A stretch of DNA of 64,000 bases, from positions 1,221,645 through 1,285,644 of the forward strand of contig NZ_KE150421.1 in NCBI RefSeq assembly GCF_000411295.1. Direction: 5' to 3'. The DNA comes from Paenisporosarcina sp. HGH0030. Its GTDB lineage: Bacteria; Bacillota; Bacilli; Bacillales_A; Planococcaceae. A model generated the notes under the pieces. The model ran no database searches. It was not told where the DNA came from and saw only the letters and a list, made by a program, of their open reading frames with translations. The position numbers were made by a program, and so were the translations under genes. Below, piece after piece: positions 44,438 to 54,283 of this stretch. Position 1 is the stretch's first letter. Every line of letters starts with the position of its first letter.

Positions 44438-45532
44438 TTAATCTTCTACAGATAGTCCCATTAAGTATTCTGTCAGAGCTGTGAGCTCTTGATCTGTTAA
44501 TTCTTTACCATTTCTATTAGGTAAATCTTCAGGTTGAGGCATCAAGTTACCTGGTTTATGCTCTTCAGGATCATTAATCCATGCCTTAACGTTTTCATCT
44601 GTTTTTTCCATGAATCCAGCCACTCGGTTACGATCTCCGAAGGTCGCTAAGTTAGGACCTACACCACCAGTTGTGCCCGCACCTGATACAGCATGACAAG
44701 CAATACAGCTAGTGTTGAAGATTTCCTGACCTTGCTGAGCAACGTCACCTTCTGGTGTTTCTTCTGCTTTTGATGCTTTCATGTCTGCTACCCAAGCATC
44801 AAAATCATCACGGTCTAAAGATCTTACTTTAAAGTCCATTAGTGCATGTGAAGGACCACAAAGTTCCGCACACTTACCATAAAACACACCATCTTCAAGA
44901 CTATCTGAAGGATTGTCGAATGTTAAATAGAATGTGTTTAGGTTCTCAACGTTTGTATCCATTTTACCGCCCGCTGCAGGAATCCAGAATGAGTGTTTAA
45001 CATCTGCTGCTTTAAGGTTAAAGTAAACTTTCTCTTGCGTCGGTACTACTAATTCTTGGGATGTAACGATTCCCAAATCCGGATACTCAAATTCCCACCA
45101 GTAAAGATTTGCTTTAACGTTAACCGTTACTGCTGTCTTATTGCCTTTTGCATCGACTGCATCCATACCACTGACATCCGCCAATTTATATGTAGAGACT
45201 ACAGTAGGAACTGTCAAAATCAATAGTAAAATAATCGGAACGATAGTCCAGATAAGTTCTAATTTGTGACTTCCTTCTACTTGCTTAGGAATTACATGTT
45301 CGCCCACTTTAGAACGACGGAACTTGACGATTGCAAGAACGTAAACAATCATTACTACAATAATAACAAGTACCATGATTCCTGTTGAAAGCAACATTAA
45401 ATCCAATTGATCTCTACCGACTTGTCCTGCTGGAGTAAGTGTAGATAAGTGTTCTTCACCGCATCCAGACAAAAAGACCGTTAGAGCTGTCAGCAGAGAA
45501 AAGAGACGCCACTTTTTGAGCCCTTTCATCAT
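44438..45532 (-). CDS. ctaC: Cytochrome caa3 oxidase subunit II with fused cytochrome c domain
   Basis: Receives electrons and passes them through CuA to subunit I. The 364-residue protein has a lipoprotein signal (LSGCG, Cys at about residue 24), two membrane helices, the cupredoxin domain with CuA ligands (HSFWIP and GKCAELCGPSHALM), and a C-terminal cytochrome c domain with CIACH (about 276-280) and a distal methionine (NLMPQ). The fused domain makes this a caa3 oxidase that can use membrane cytochrome c directly. Confidence 0.96.
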   Translation of the reverse strand: MMKGLKKWRLFSLLTALTVFLSGCGEEHLSTLTPAGQVGRDQLDLMLLSTGIMVLVIIVVMIVYVLAIVKFRRSKVGEHVIPKQVEGSHKLELIWTIVPIILLLILTVPTVVSTYKLADVSGMDAVDAKGNKTAVTVNVKANLYWWEFEYPDLGIVTSQELVVPTQEKVYFNLKAADVKHSFWIPAAGGKMDTNVENLNTFYLTFDNPSDSLEDGVFYGKCAELCGPSHALMDFKVRSLDRDDFDAWVADMKASKAEETPEGDVAQQGQEIFNTSCIACHAVSGAGTTGGVGPNLATFGDRNRVAGFMEKTDENVKAWINDPEEHKPGNLMPQPEDLPNRNGKELTDQELTALTEYLMGLSVED

Positions 45533-45631
45533 AGCTTAATCAAACCCCTCTTTCGTAGTTGTATTCATGTGTAAATCGGACTGTGGTTCCATTCTATATG
45601 AATTCTAAATTCAAAGAAAGAATCCCAAAAG

Positions 45632-46549
45632 TTAGCTAAAAATCGAGAAAATAATCATCGAGACAAAAATGATGGTCATGTAATTTAAGGAATAGATAAA
45701 CATGCCTTTTGCCCATTTTAAATCATCTTCCGCTTTAAAGCCTTTTAGTGCAAGTACGAGCCATCCAATATTAAGCACAGTAGCGAGGACGAGGAACCAT
45801 GTTCCTAGTTCCATGAGTAAGAATGGAAGTGGGAAAAGAACTAAAATCCACAGAAGCATGGAGCGCTTCGTATGTGCAAATCCTTTAATAACCGGCAACA
45901 TCGGAATGCCTGCCGCCCGGTATTCTTCCGTTCGTTTCATAGCAAGTGCATAAAAGTGTGGAGGCTGCCATGCGAACATGATGAGGAATAATGCAAGTGC
46001 ACCCCATCCAAGTGTAGGTTCAACTGCTGCCCATCCGATTACTGGAGGAATAGCCCCTGATATACTCCCAACGATTGTATTGCTCACATGCCTTCTTTTT
46101 GACCACATGGTATAAAGGACAACGTAACTGATAATACCAGCAAGTCCCCATATACCAGCTGAAAACGATGCCATAAATAACAAAATCTCACCGACAACCA
46201 TGAAGGACAGAGCAACGGACAATACGGCAGTTGGTTTGAATCGTCCCGTCACAGTCGGTCTGGATTTTGTTCTCGCCATAATTGGATCTATATCCTGATC
46301 GATGTAGTTGTTCATTGCGGCTGAACCGGCAATAATCAACGCTGCACCGACAAGAGTATAAAACATGAGGTCCATCTCATCTAAGAAGTGACGGTTTGAA
46401 AATTGAAATGCCAACCATAATCCCGTAAACGTAGTCACAAGGTTTGAGTTTACAATTCCAATCTTAATCAATGCAAGAAAGTCTTTAACAAATGATGTTG
46501 TTTCAAGATCCGCATCAGTTCTTGCATTGATCGCGCGACCGTTTGACAT
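45632..46549 (-). CDS. ctaB: Protoheme IX farnesyltransferase (heme O synthase)
   Basis: Adds a farnesyl group to heme B. The 305-residue UbiA-family protein has about eight or nine helices and the aspartate motif NNYIDQDIDPIMARTKSRP (about residues 80-98). The ATG at 46549 has AAAGGGGGAG upstream. It is divergent from ctaA and upstream of ctaC. Confidence 0.95.
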   Translation of the reverse strand: MSNGRAINARTDADLETTSFVKDFLALIKIGIVNSNLVTTFTGLWLAFQFSNRHFLDEMDLMFYTLVGAALIIAGSAAMNNYIDQDIDPIMARTKSRPTVTGRFKPTAVLSVALSFMVVGEILLFMASFSAGIWGLAGIISYVVLYTMWSKRRHVSNTIVGSISGAIPPVIGWAAVEPTLGWGALALFLIMFAWQPPHFYALAMKRTEEYRAAGIPMLPVIKGFAHTKRSMLLWILVLFPLPFLLMELGTWFLVLATVLNIGWLVLALKGFKAEDDLKWAKGMFIYSLNYMTIIFVSMIIFSIFS

Positions 46550-46871
46550 GATAACTCCCCCTTTCAAAGTTGTAAGCATATTCCGCTACACTTACTATAT
46601 CGAAAAACTTATGCTAATTCTATATTTAAGTTCAAATTCGATAAAAAGCCATAGCGGTTTCCTGTCAATTTGACACAACATATCTATAGTAAAGCATTTT
46701 CTAAAAAGTTTTGTGAATGGAAAGAGAATATTTTATGAACAATTTGTGAATTGGGTATCCTTACTGTTGTTGTTTCTCTGTTAAACATTGTTTTTTGTCA
46801 TATTCTTAGCTATTATCAAACATGCAGGTATCGCATTTTCGCGATCAGTATAGACAAAGTAGGTGTCATTC
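46550..46871. promoter_or_regulatory. ctaB-ctaA divergent regulatory region
   Basis: A 322-nt gap with no gene. It holds a perfect palindrome TGTCAATTTGACA (46663-46675) that supplies TTGACA on both strands; on the minus strand TTTATC lies 17 nt downstream, a possible ctaB promoter. Two TTTGTGAAT boxes lie nearer ctaA. The ctaA promoter itself is not obvious. Confidence 0.5.
46710..46751 (+). promoter_or_regulatory. Two ResD-like boxes upstream of ctaA
   Basis: TTTGTGAAT occurs at 46710-46718 and 46743-46751, start to start exactly 33 bp, about three helical turns. The motif resembles the site described for the ResD response regulator, which controls ctaA in B. subtilis. No ResD gene is in the window. 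Confidence 0.55.
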
Positions 46872-47792
46872 ATGCAACAAAGTAAATACTTAAAGTGGTT
46901 TGCTGTTGCTTCTACAATCGGCATGTTGCTCATAATTCTTGGTGGAGCACTTGTTACGAAAACAGAAAGTGGCATGGGTTGCGGCAGACACTGGCCGGGA
47001 TGCAATGGAGAACTAATTCCCGACAAAATCACTACTGAAGTTTTAATTGAATTTTCTCACCGTCTCGTAACTGGTTCGGTAGGTTTTCTCATCTTGATCT
47101 TATCCGTTTGGTCATGGAAAGCAATGGGACATATACGCGAAACAAAATTTTTAGCTTTTATGGCAATGTTTTTCTTGATTTTACAAGCGCTAATTGGTGC
47201 AGCTCAAGTTCTATGGGGACAAGGTGACTTTATATTAGCCCTCCATTTTGGTATTTCCTTAATATCATTCGCCTCAGTTTTATTGTTAACGCTTCTGATT
47301 TTTGAAGTCGATCGCAAATTTGATGCGGATAAGTTACAGATTGGGAAAAAATTGAAATGGCATACAATAGGAGTTGCCCTTTACTCCTATATAGTCGTTT
47401 ACACAGGTGCCCTCGTTCGCCATACAGATTCAGGCTTAATCTGTGCGGATTGGCCAATGTGTCGTAACGGAGATTTCTCTTTACCAGCCAACCTTTATGA
47501 ATGGGTGCAAATGGGACATCGTACAGCGGCCGGACTAATTTTCCTCTGGATTGGTTTCATAGCATGGCATGCATTCAAGAATTATAGAGACCAACGAGTT
47601 TTATCTTATGGGTGGATTATTGCGTTTGCTATCGTCTCACTTCAAGTCATATCAGGTATGCTAGTAGTGTTGACAAGGCTGAACTTATTCTTCGCTTTAC
47701 TACATTCTCTACTCATCACACTACTATTTGGATTGCTATGTTATATGATTTTGCTCCTATCTCGTAGCCGTTCTAAAAAAACATCACTTTAA
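46872..47792 (+). CDS. ctaA: Heme A synthase CtaA
   Basis: Oxidises the heme O methyl group to give heme A. The 306-residue protein has eight helices in two related halves, with the paired cysteine loop SGMGCGRHWPGC in the first half, CADWPMC in the second, and conserved His residues (EFSHRLVTG, MGHRTAAGLIF). The ATG at 46872 has AGGTG upstream; a GTG three codons earlier is rejected. Confidence 0.95.
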   Translation: MQQSKYLKWFAVASTIGMLLIILGGALVTKTESGMGCGRHWPGCNGELIPDKITTEVLIEFSHRLVTGSVGFLILILSVWSWKAMGHIRETKFLAFMAMFFLILQALIGAAQVLWGQGDFILALHFGISLISFASVLLLTLLIFEVDRKFDADKLQIGKKLKWHTIGVALYSYIVVYTGALVRHTDSGLICADWPMCRNGDFSLPANLYEWVQMGHRTAAGLIFLWIGFIAWHAFKNYRDQRVLSYGWIIAFAIVSLQVISGMLVVLTRLNLFFALLHSLLITLLFGLLCYMILLLSRSRSKKTSL

Positions 47793-47826
47793 AAGCAGTT
47801 CCGCGTACATGCGGAACTGCTTTTTT
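47793..47826 (+). terminator. Terminator after ctaA
   Basis: AAGCAGTTCCGC pairs with GCGGAACTGCTT, followed by TTTT. It begins directly after the stop codon. Confidence 0.9.
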
Positions 47827-47861
47827 CGATAGAAATGGAATTAGTATAGATGGATATAAGA

Positions 47862-47909
47862 AAAGGCATCAACTTCGACCGTTAACGGTTTCAGCTGATG
47901 CCCTTTTAA
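47862..47909 (-). terminator. Terminator after pyc
   Basis: AAGGGCATCA pairs with TTGATGCCTT, with an inner AACCG/CGGT pair, followed leftward by TTCTT. Confidence 0.75.
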
Positions 47910-47967
47910 TGTTGATTTTTATCAATGCTAGTGCAAATGTACGACAGTCAACAGTATCGTGTTAAAT

Positions 47968-50900
47968 CTACTCTTTTTCCATTTCAATCAACAAGTCACC
48001 CGTTGTAATAGAAGAGCCGGTAGTGACATGAATTTCTTTCACAACACCATCATACGGAGCCTGGACAGTTGTTTCCATTTTCATCGCTTCAGTAATAAGC
48101 AAATGATCTCCACGCTTTACTCGACTACCCTTATCTATTACTACTTTTAATACAGTTCCTGGCATCGTAGCACCAATATGATCAGGGTTACCGACGTCCG
48201 CTATCGGTTTTTGTGTAATATCCGATTCAATCGTCAAGTCCTGGATGATTACTTCCCTTGGCTGTCCATTCAATTCGAAATAAAGGACGCGATTTCCGTC
48301 CGATTGAGGTTGGCTAATCGATACTAGTTTTACGAGTAACGTTTTACCTTTCTCAATTTCCACTTGGATTTCTTCACCTAAGCGCATACCGTACAAGAAG
48401 GTTGGAGTATCCAATACGGAAACATCCCCAAATTTCTTCACAATATCCGAGTATTCATCGAACACTTTTGGATACAACGCATATGCCAGTACTTCATGAC
48501 TTGTAACCGGACGACTCAATTTATGGAAAAGCTCTTCTTTCAGCTTATCGAAATTGACTGGTTCCAACAATTCACCTGGGCGCACAGTAATAGCTTCGCG
48601 TCCTTTTAAGATTACCTGTTGCAGTTCTTTCGGGAACCCGCCGTAAGGCTGCCCAATATATCCTTGGAAGAACTCGATTACTGAATCAGGGAAATCAATT
48701 GTTTGTCCTCGGGTAAGTACCGTTTCTTCCGTTAAATCATTTTGAACCATGAAGAGCGCCATATCACCGACAACTTTTGATGAAGGCGTAACTTTGACAA
48801 CATCACCAAACATTAAGTTAACGGTTGAATACATATCTTTTACTTCTTCAAAACGCTCACCCAAGCCAACTGCTTTCGCTTGTTGTTGCAAATTGGAATA
48901 CTGACCACCCGGCATTTCATGGACATAAATTTCAGAATGTGGACTCATCATGCCAGACTCGAAATCCTGGTAGTATTTGCGTACATCTTCCCAGTAGTGA
49001 GAAAGTTTCTCCAAAGCTTTAATATCAGTTCGCACTTCGCGCTTACTGCCTTTTAATGCATACGCAAGCGTATTTGTGCTCGGTTGGGATGTCAGTCCTG
49101 CCATCGTTCCTAACGCTGTGTCAACGATGTCTACGCCAGCATCAATCGCTCTACCGTACAAGTAAATTCCGTTGCCACTCGTATCATGTGTATGCAAATG
49201 AATCGGAAGTGAAACTGTGTCTTTTAATTCTGAAATTAATCGGTATGCCGCTTCGGGTTTCAGTAAACCAGCCATATCTTTAATGGCTAAAATATGTGCA
49301 CCTGCTGCTTCCAATTCTTTTGCCATTTCTTTGTAATAAGCGACCGTATATTTGTCACGACTGTCATCTAAAATATCACCCGTATAACAAATTGCCGCCT
49401 CCGCTATTTTGCCTGATTGTCGAGCTGCATCAATGGCCACTTCCATCCCTTTGATCCAGTTTAAACTATCAAATACGCGGAAAACATCGATTCCCGCTTC
49501 TGCTGATGTCTGTACAAATTCACGGATAACATTGTCAGGGTAGTTTTTATAACCCACAGCATTTGCCCCACGAATCAGCATCTGCAACAACACATTTGGA
49601 ATCATTTCACGCATTTTAATGAGTCGATCCCATGGATTTTCCTTAAGGAATCGATATGCAACGTCAAATGTGGCGCCACCCCACATTTCAAATGAAAACG
49701 CATCATGCATGGCTCTTGCCGACTGCTCTGCAATTTCATACATATCATGAGAACGGACGCGTGTTGCAAGCAATGATTGGTGTGCATCACGGAACGTAGT
49801 GTCTGTCACCAAAACATCTTTTTGTTCATGTATCCACTTGACTAGTCCCTCTGCTCCACGTTCATTAAGAATTTGTTTAGTACCCTCAGTAGGCGGAACA
49901 AGCAAATCTATTTGTGGTTTTCTTGGCAAGCCAAACACAGGTTTTGATGCTTTTTCGATACCGGGGAAACCATTCACTGTCACATTACCGATATAATTCA
50001 GTAGCTTTGTCCCTCTATCTTTTCGGGTTGCGAAGAGGAACAATTCCGGTGTGGAATCAATAAAGCTGGTATTGAAATTTCCTGTTAAGAAGTTTTTATG
50101 TTTTACTACATTTTCTAAAAAAGGAATATTCGTTTTTATACCTCTGATACGGAATTCCTGTAAGTTCCGATCCATTTTAGCGGCTGCTTCTTTAAACGTT
50201 TTTCCCCATGTCGATACTTTGACAAGTAGCGAGTCATAATATGGAGAAATCACAGCCCCTTGGTAACCATTCCCTGCATCGAGACGCACCCCAAATCCAC
50301 CACCAGATCGGTATACCATCAATTTCCCGGTGTCGGGCATAAACTGATTTAAAGGATCTTCGGTTGTCACACGGGATTGAATAGCGAATCCGAAAAGTGG
50401 AATGTCTTGTTGCAACGGCATGCCAATTTCTTCTTCATATAAAGCTGATCCATCTGCTATGTGAATTTGGGTATGAACGATATCGATACCGGTAATCATT
50501 TCGGTAATCGTATGTTCTACTTGAATTCTCGGATTCACTTCGATGAAGTAAAACTCATCACCTGCAACTAAAAATTCAACTGTGCCTGCATTTATGTACT
50601 GAACATTATTCATTAATTGAACCGCGGAATCACAAATGCGGTCGCGCAATTCTTTTGTTATGGAATTGGATGGGGCGATTTCCACTACTTTTTGATGTCT
50701 TCGCTGAATCGAACAATCACGTTCATACAAGTGAACCAAATTGCCATGCTTATCCCCAAGAATTTGAACTTCTATGTGTTTCGGTTTATCAACAAATTTC
50801 TCTACATAGACTTCATCCGACCCAAACGCGGCTTTTGCTTCTGATTTTGCGCGTTCGTAAGCCGACTCCAAGTCTTGTGCAGTGGGAACAACACGCATAC

Positions 50901-51408
50901 CTCGACCGCCGCCACCTAAGGATGCTTTGATCATTAATGGATAGCCATTTGCTTCACCGAAATCTTTTACTTCCTGAACGGATTGAACAGGTCCGTCACT
51001 TCCTGGTATTACTGGGATGCCAGCAAGAACAGCTTGTTCTCGTGCTTTGACTTTGTCGCCAAACATGTCCAAATGAGCTGAAGTAGGACCGATAAAAATA
51101 ATCCCTTCTTCTTCACAACGTCTCGCAAATTCCACGTTCTCAGATAAAAATCCATATCCAGGATGAATCGCATCTGCTCCACTTGTTTTTGCAATCTGTA
51201 AAATGCCTTCGATGTCCAGATAGGCATCGATTGGTTTCTTTCCATCTCCTACTAAATACGATTCGTCTGCTTTGTATCGATGAAAAGAAACACTATCTTC
51301 TCTTGAATAAATCGATACGGTACGCAAGTTTAATTCGGTACAAGCACGGAAAATGCGAATGGCAATTTCTCCGCGGTTAGCTACTAATATCTTCTGAATC
51401 GTTTTCAT
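47968..51408 (-). CDS. pyc: Pyruvate carboxylase
   Basis: Converts pyruvate to oxaloacetate. The 1146-residue single-chain enzyme has a biotin carboxylase domain (KILVANRGEIAIRIFRAC; KASLGGGGRGMRV; EVNPRIQVEHTITE), a carboxyltransferase domain (TDTTFRDAHQSLLATR, about residues 530-545; LPIHLHTHDTSGNG) and a C-terminal biotinyl domain with EAMKMET. The ATG at 51408 has AAGGGGTG upstream; 19 extra in-frame codons are rejected. It lies 16 nt after ftsW and is probably co-transcribed. Confidence 0.97.
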   Translation of the reverse strand: MKTIQKILVANRGEIAIRIFRACTELNLRTVSIYSREDSVSFHRYKADESYLVGDGKKPIDAYLDIEGILQIAKTSGADAIHPGYGFLSENVEFARRCEEEGIIFIGPTSAHLDMFGDKVKAREQAVLAGIPVIPGSDGPVQSVQEVKDFGEANGYPLMIKASLGGGGRGMRVVPTAQDLESAYERAKSEAKAAFGSDEVYVEKFVDKPKHIEVQILGDKHGNLVHLYERDCSIQRRHQKVVEIAPSNSITKELRDRICDSAVQLMNNVQYINAGTVEFLVAGDEFYFIEVNPRIQVEHTITEMITGIDIVHTQIHIADGSALYEEEIGMPLQQDIPLFGFAIQSRVTTEDPLNQFMPDTGKLMVYRSGGGFGVRLDAGNGYQGAVISPYYDSLLVKVSTWGKTFKEAAAKMDRNLQEFRIRGIKTNIPFLENVVKHKNFLTGNFNTSFIDSTPELFLFATRKDRGTKLLNYIGNVTVNGFPGIEKASKPVFGLPRKPQIDLLVPPTEGTKQILNERGAEGLVKWIHEQKDVLVTDTTFRDAHQSLLATRVRSHDMYEIAEQSARAMHDAFSFEMWGGATFDVAYRFLKENPWDRLIKMREMIPNVLLQMLIRGANAVGYKNYPDNVIREFVQTSAEAGIDVFRVFDSLNWIKGMEVAIDAARQSGKIAEAAICYTGDILDDSRDKYTVAYYKEMAKELEAAGAHILAIKDMAGLLKPEAAYRLISELKDTVSLPIHLHTHDTSGNGIYLYGRAIDAGVDIVDTALGTMAGLTSQPSTNTLAYALKGSKREVRTDIKALEKLSHYWEDVRKYYQDFESGMMSPHSEIYVHEMPGGQYSNLQQQAKAVGLGERFEEVKDMYSTVNLMFGDVVKVTPSSKVVGDMALFMVQNDLTEETVLTRGQTIDFPDSVIEFFQGYIGQPYGGFPKELQQVILKGREAITVRPGELLEPVNFDKLKEELFHKLSRPVTSHEVLAYALYPKVFDEYSDIVKKFGDVSVLDTPTFLYGMRLGEEIQVEIEKGKTLLVKLVSISQPQSDGNRVLYFELNGQPREVIIQDLTIESDITQKPIADVGNPDHIGATMPGTVLKVVIDKGSRVKRGDHLLITEAMKMETTVQAPYDGVVKEIHVTTGSSITTGDLLIEMEKE

Positions 51409-51424
51409 AATGAGACGACACCCC

Positions 51425-52588
51425 TTAGCTTCGCGTTTTTTCGTATTTGACAAACATAGACACATTTAACAGTATGCCCATAGCTAACGATAACAAAATA
51501 ACAGAAGTTCCGCCATAACTTATAAATGGTAATGGCACGCCTGTTAATGGAATGAGACCAAGCAAGCCACCTAAATTGATAAAAGTCTGGAATCCTATGA
51601 TACTCGCAAAACCTGCGGCAATCATACGCGCGTGCGGATCCTCTGCTCTTAAAGCAATAACCAATGCACGCAATACAATAAACCCAAGACCACCGATAAC
51701 AATTAACACGCCAACTAATCCAAGTTCCTCTGCAATGATGGCCATGATGAAGTCTGTCTGGGGCTCCGGTAAATAACCCAGTTTCTGTACCGACTGTCCA
51801 AGTCCGAGACCTTTCAGTCCCCCTGCACCGATGGCCAAATAACCATTTACTACTTGGTATCCAAAGCCTTGTTCATATTCAAAAGGATTCAGGAAAGCCT
51901 CAATACGTCCAAGTCGACGTTCAGTAATAAACTTATCACGGGCTAAATACAAAACTGGTGTAATCAAAGCAAGTGCGCCAACGATTATGCCACTAATTTT
52001 CACAAATGTCCGGATTCGAATACCACTTGCGGCCATGACAGAAATTGCCGTAAAAAAGATAATCATAGCTGAACCCATATCTACTTCACTCAATACCAAG
52101 GCAACGGCCATAACAAGCACTGTCACTGGCGGGGCAATAGATTGGTTAAAACTATCTATGGGACCTTTTCTCGCTTTATTTGCAAATACACCGGCAAAAT
52201 ATAGCACCATAATTATTTTTGCAAACTCGGAAGGCTGAATGTTCCCAAATCCAAGATCAATCCAGCTCTTAGAACCACCGGCAGCATAGCCGACAAAATG
52301 AACCGCCACCAATAAGGTGAACATTACAACCAGCATGGCAATCATCATCGGCTTCTTGCGGTAATGCTTGTATGGAAATAAAGCCCCTACTAAAAATGCT
52401 GGGACCGATAAAACTAAGTTTAGTATTTGTTTTTTGTAAAAGTGGTCCGGCTCGAAACCGTATCGATTGACGGACCAAACCATGCTCGCGCTATATATCA
52501 TTACGAGACCGAAAAGACATAAAAACATATATGTAATAAATAATGAATAATCGAAGTTTTTGGCATATCGCTTGATGTATGGGATCAT
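51425..52588 (-). CDS. ftsW: Septal SEDS peptidoglycan polymerase FtsW
   Basis: A 387-residue SEDS protein with ten helices and the motifs GSKSWIDLGFGNIQPSEFAK, PEPQTDFIMAIIAEELGLVG and PLTGVPLPFISYGGTS. It is expected to polymerise septal glycan with PBP2B. Its place beside pyc matches B. subtilis ftsW (ylaO), which distinguishes it from the SpoVE-like paralogue at 8227-9309. Confidence 0.94.
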   Translation of the reverse strand: MIPYIKRYAKNFDYSLFITYMFLCLFGLVMIYSASMVWSVNRYGFEPDHFYKKQILNLVLSVPAFLVGALFPYKHYRKKPMMIAMLVVMFTLLVAVHFVGYAAGGSKSWIDLGFGNIQPSEFAKIIMVLYFAGVFANKARKGPIDSFNQSIAPPVTVLVMAVALVLSEVDMGSAMIIFFTAISVMAASGIRIRTFVKISGIIVGALALITPVLYLARDKFITERRLGRIEAFLNPFEYEQGFGYQVVNGYLAIGAGGLKGLGLGQSVQKLGYLPEPQTDFIMAIIAEELGLVGVLIVIGGLGFIVLRALVIALRAEDPHARMIAAGFASIIGFQTFINLGGLLGLIPLTGVPLPFISYGGTSVILLSLAMGILLNVSMFVKYEKTRS

Positions 52589-52616
52589 TTTGAAACCTCT
52601 TTTTCTTTTTTTCTAG

Positions 52617-52653
52617 CAAAAAAACTCAAACACATGTTGAGTTTGAGTTTTTT
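52617..52653 (-). terminator. Terminator after ylaN
   Basis: AAAAACTCAAAC pairs with GTTTGAGTTTTT, ending in a T run leftward. Confidence 0.85.
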
Positions 52654-52655
52654 AC

Positions 52656-52937
52656 CTATTTCTCTGTATAAGCATCGTGCAATACAGATAATTCTTTTTC
52701 AAGTGTCGAAAGAAGCAACTTTCCTTCTTCACGCTCAATAAGCCCTAATTTTACAGCGAAATCAATTTCTTTAGATAAACCATACATTTGGGTATCCAAG
52801 ACTTCTTCGTAAAGTGGGCATTGCGGCATCGTCAAATGGTCCATTTGAACCTTAATTAATTTTGCTATTTTTTCTGCATCAGCTTTTAATAAATCCATAG
52901 CTTTCTGCTGGTACGATTGCTGAGATTTAGTATCCAT
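52656..52937 (-). CDS. ylaN: YlaN (UPF0358) iron-linked regulator
   Basis: A 93-residue all-helical protein matching YlaN, with [37 protein letters not shown] as its core (seen in parts, e.g. [20 protein letters not shown]). Recent work on B. subtilis and S. aureus YlaN ties it to iron binding and to Fur control; this is known for the family, not shown here. It lies upstream of ftsW and divergent from ylaL. Confidence 0.92.
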   Translation of the reverse strand: MDTKSQQSYQQKAMDLLKADAEKIAKLIKVQMDHLTMPQCPLYEEVLDTQMYGLSKEIDFAVKLGLIEREEGKLLLSTLEKELSVLHDAYTEK

Positions 52938-53105
52938 GAGGACGCCCCCATCACCTAATATAGTCTTAATAAAGTGTATCTTTCTAGTGACAAAAATGCA
53001 AGTATCGCTTCCACAGTGAATCTTTCCGAACTTAATTCTTTTTTACCTATAGGCTAAGCGTTATACTAGTAGAAGAAACGCAGCTTGCAAGGAGGCACCA
53101 ATAGA

Positions 53106-53606
53106 ATGGAAACGATAATACCTATTAAAGGGAATGTGAAATTTAAAATAACTTTAGACCCAGGTGTATGGATTTTTGATGATCGACGCATTGACTTAAA
53201 AACGTTTTTCACGGAACAGCAACTCGAAAAAAACGAGTTGGATGAATACACCAAAAAAATGTCAGCTCATTGGTCACGTGAAATCATGGAAGGTGCAACC
53301 TATCCTCCAACGTTGAAAACCGAGAAGAAATACGAGAAGACAAAAATCCTGACAGGAACTTTTGGTATTTACTTAAAACATTTTCTAAAAAATGCTGAAG
53401 TAAATAAAAACGCAAAATCAGTAATTATTGAAACTGAGAGTGGTGAAGAACATTCTTTCACCTTAGAACAAGCAGATTCACTGATTTTCAAGTATAGCCA
53501 GGATGGCAAACCTTTAAATGAGGATGGCCCTGTTTATGTCCTTCTTGCAGATGGATCCAACTTGGAAAATCCCATCAAGCATGTTCAAGCAGTACGAGTA
53601 GATTAG
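53106..53606 (+). CDS. ylaL: YlaL-like conserved protein
   Basis: A 166-residue soluble protein beginning METIIPIKGNVKFKITLDPG and containing VWIFDDRRIDL, which I match to YlaL of Bacillus. AGGAGG lies 9-10 nt before the ATG. Function unknown. It is the first of three rightward genes (with ylaI and a membrane protein) packed with gaps of 12 nt or a 1-nt overlap. Confidence 0.72.
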   Translation: METIIPIKGNVKFKITLDPGVWIFDDRRIDLKTFFTEQQLEKNELDEYTKKMSAHWSREIMEGATYPPTLKTEKKYEKTKILTGTFGIYLKHFLKNAEVNKNAKSVIIETESGEEHSFTLEQADSLIFKYSQDGKPLNEDGPVYVLLADGSNLENPIKHVQAVRVD

Positions 53607-53618
53607 GAGGTCGTTTCG

Positions 53619-53822
53619 ATGCGTGTAAAATGTGTCATTTGTGATACCATCAACCAATTGCCTGATGATTCACCACAAGCAAAAAAATTGCGCAATCGAC
53701 CAATTCATACGTATATGTGTGATCCCTGCCACGAGCGTATTGAAGAAAAAACGCAAGCTAGATTGGCAACTGGTGACTTTGTTTTTTATAAAAGCTCACG
53801 CAGAATTGAAGAAGATTTCTAA
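53619..53822 (+). CDS. ylaI: YlaI (DUF2197) zinc-ribbon protein
   Basis: A 67-residue protein with two CxxC pairs (VKCVICDT at residues 3-10 and MCDPCHERI at about 33-41), so it probably binds one zinc ion. It matches YlaI of Bacillus. Function unknown. Its stop overlaps the next start by one base (TAATG). Confidence 0.85.
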   Translation: MRVKCVICDTINQLPDDSPQAKKLRNRPIHTYMCDPCHERIEEKTQARLATGDFVFYKSSRRIEEDF

Positions 53823-54283
53823 TGTTCACCTTCCCCCGTTTTGTCAATTCTCTTTACATTGGCATATTTAGCGGGATATTATTGGGACTTTTAATGAAGT
53901 TCATTCAATCTGTAACGAATATAAAAGTCTATACTTTATTACTGAATGTTGACTTCATTCCATTTATCGGTGAAGTACATTTGCCTGAAACGATTGAGTT
54001 CTTGTTTCATGTACTCATCTCTATTGTCATCACGTTTGTCTTTGTTGGACTTGCGGATCGGTTGCATGTAGAAGATAGTCTTCCAAAACTATGGTTACTC
54101 AGTTTTTCCCTTTGTTTACCGACCTTTGGCTTATATTTTCTGCTAAGTGAACTTGCTATTAAAGACGTCCCTGAATGGGATGATTGGCATGCTTTTGCGT
54201 ATTGGACTCTCGGACATTTGTTTTATGTTTGGATACTTCCCATGTTATATAAAAAAAAAAAGAGAAGCACTAGCTTGCGCTAG
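53822..54283 (+). CDS. Unrecognised four-helix membrane protein
   Basis: A 153-residue protein I cannot assign to a family. It has four hydrophobic segments (about residues 8-26, 58-80, 90-108, 122-142), an aromatic-rich last helix (HAFAYWTLGHLFYVWILPMLY) and a basic tail (KKKKRSTSLR). Translational coupling to ylaI is likely. The last codons are encoded by the hairpin of a bidirectional terminator and overlap the end of convergent ylaH by 14 nt. Confidence 0.65.
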   Translation: MFTFPRFVNSLYIGIFSGILLGLLMKFIQSVTNIKVYTLLLNVDFIPFIGEVHLPETIEFLFHVLISIVITFVFVGLADRLHVEDSLPKLWLLSFSLCLPTFGLYFLLSELAIKDVPEWDDWHAFAYWTLGHLFYVWILPMLYKKKKRSTSLR

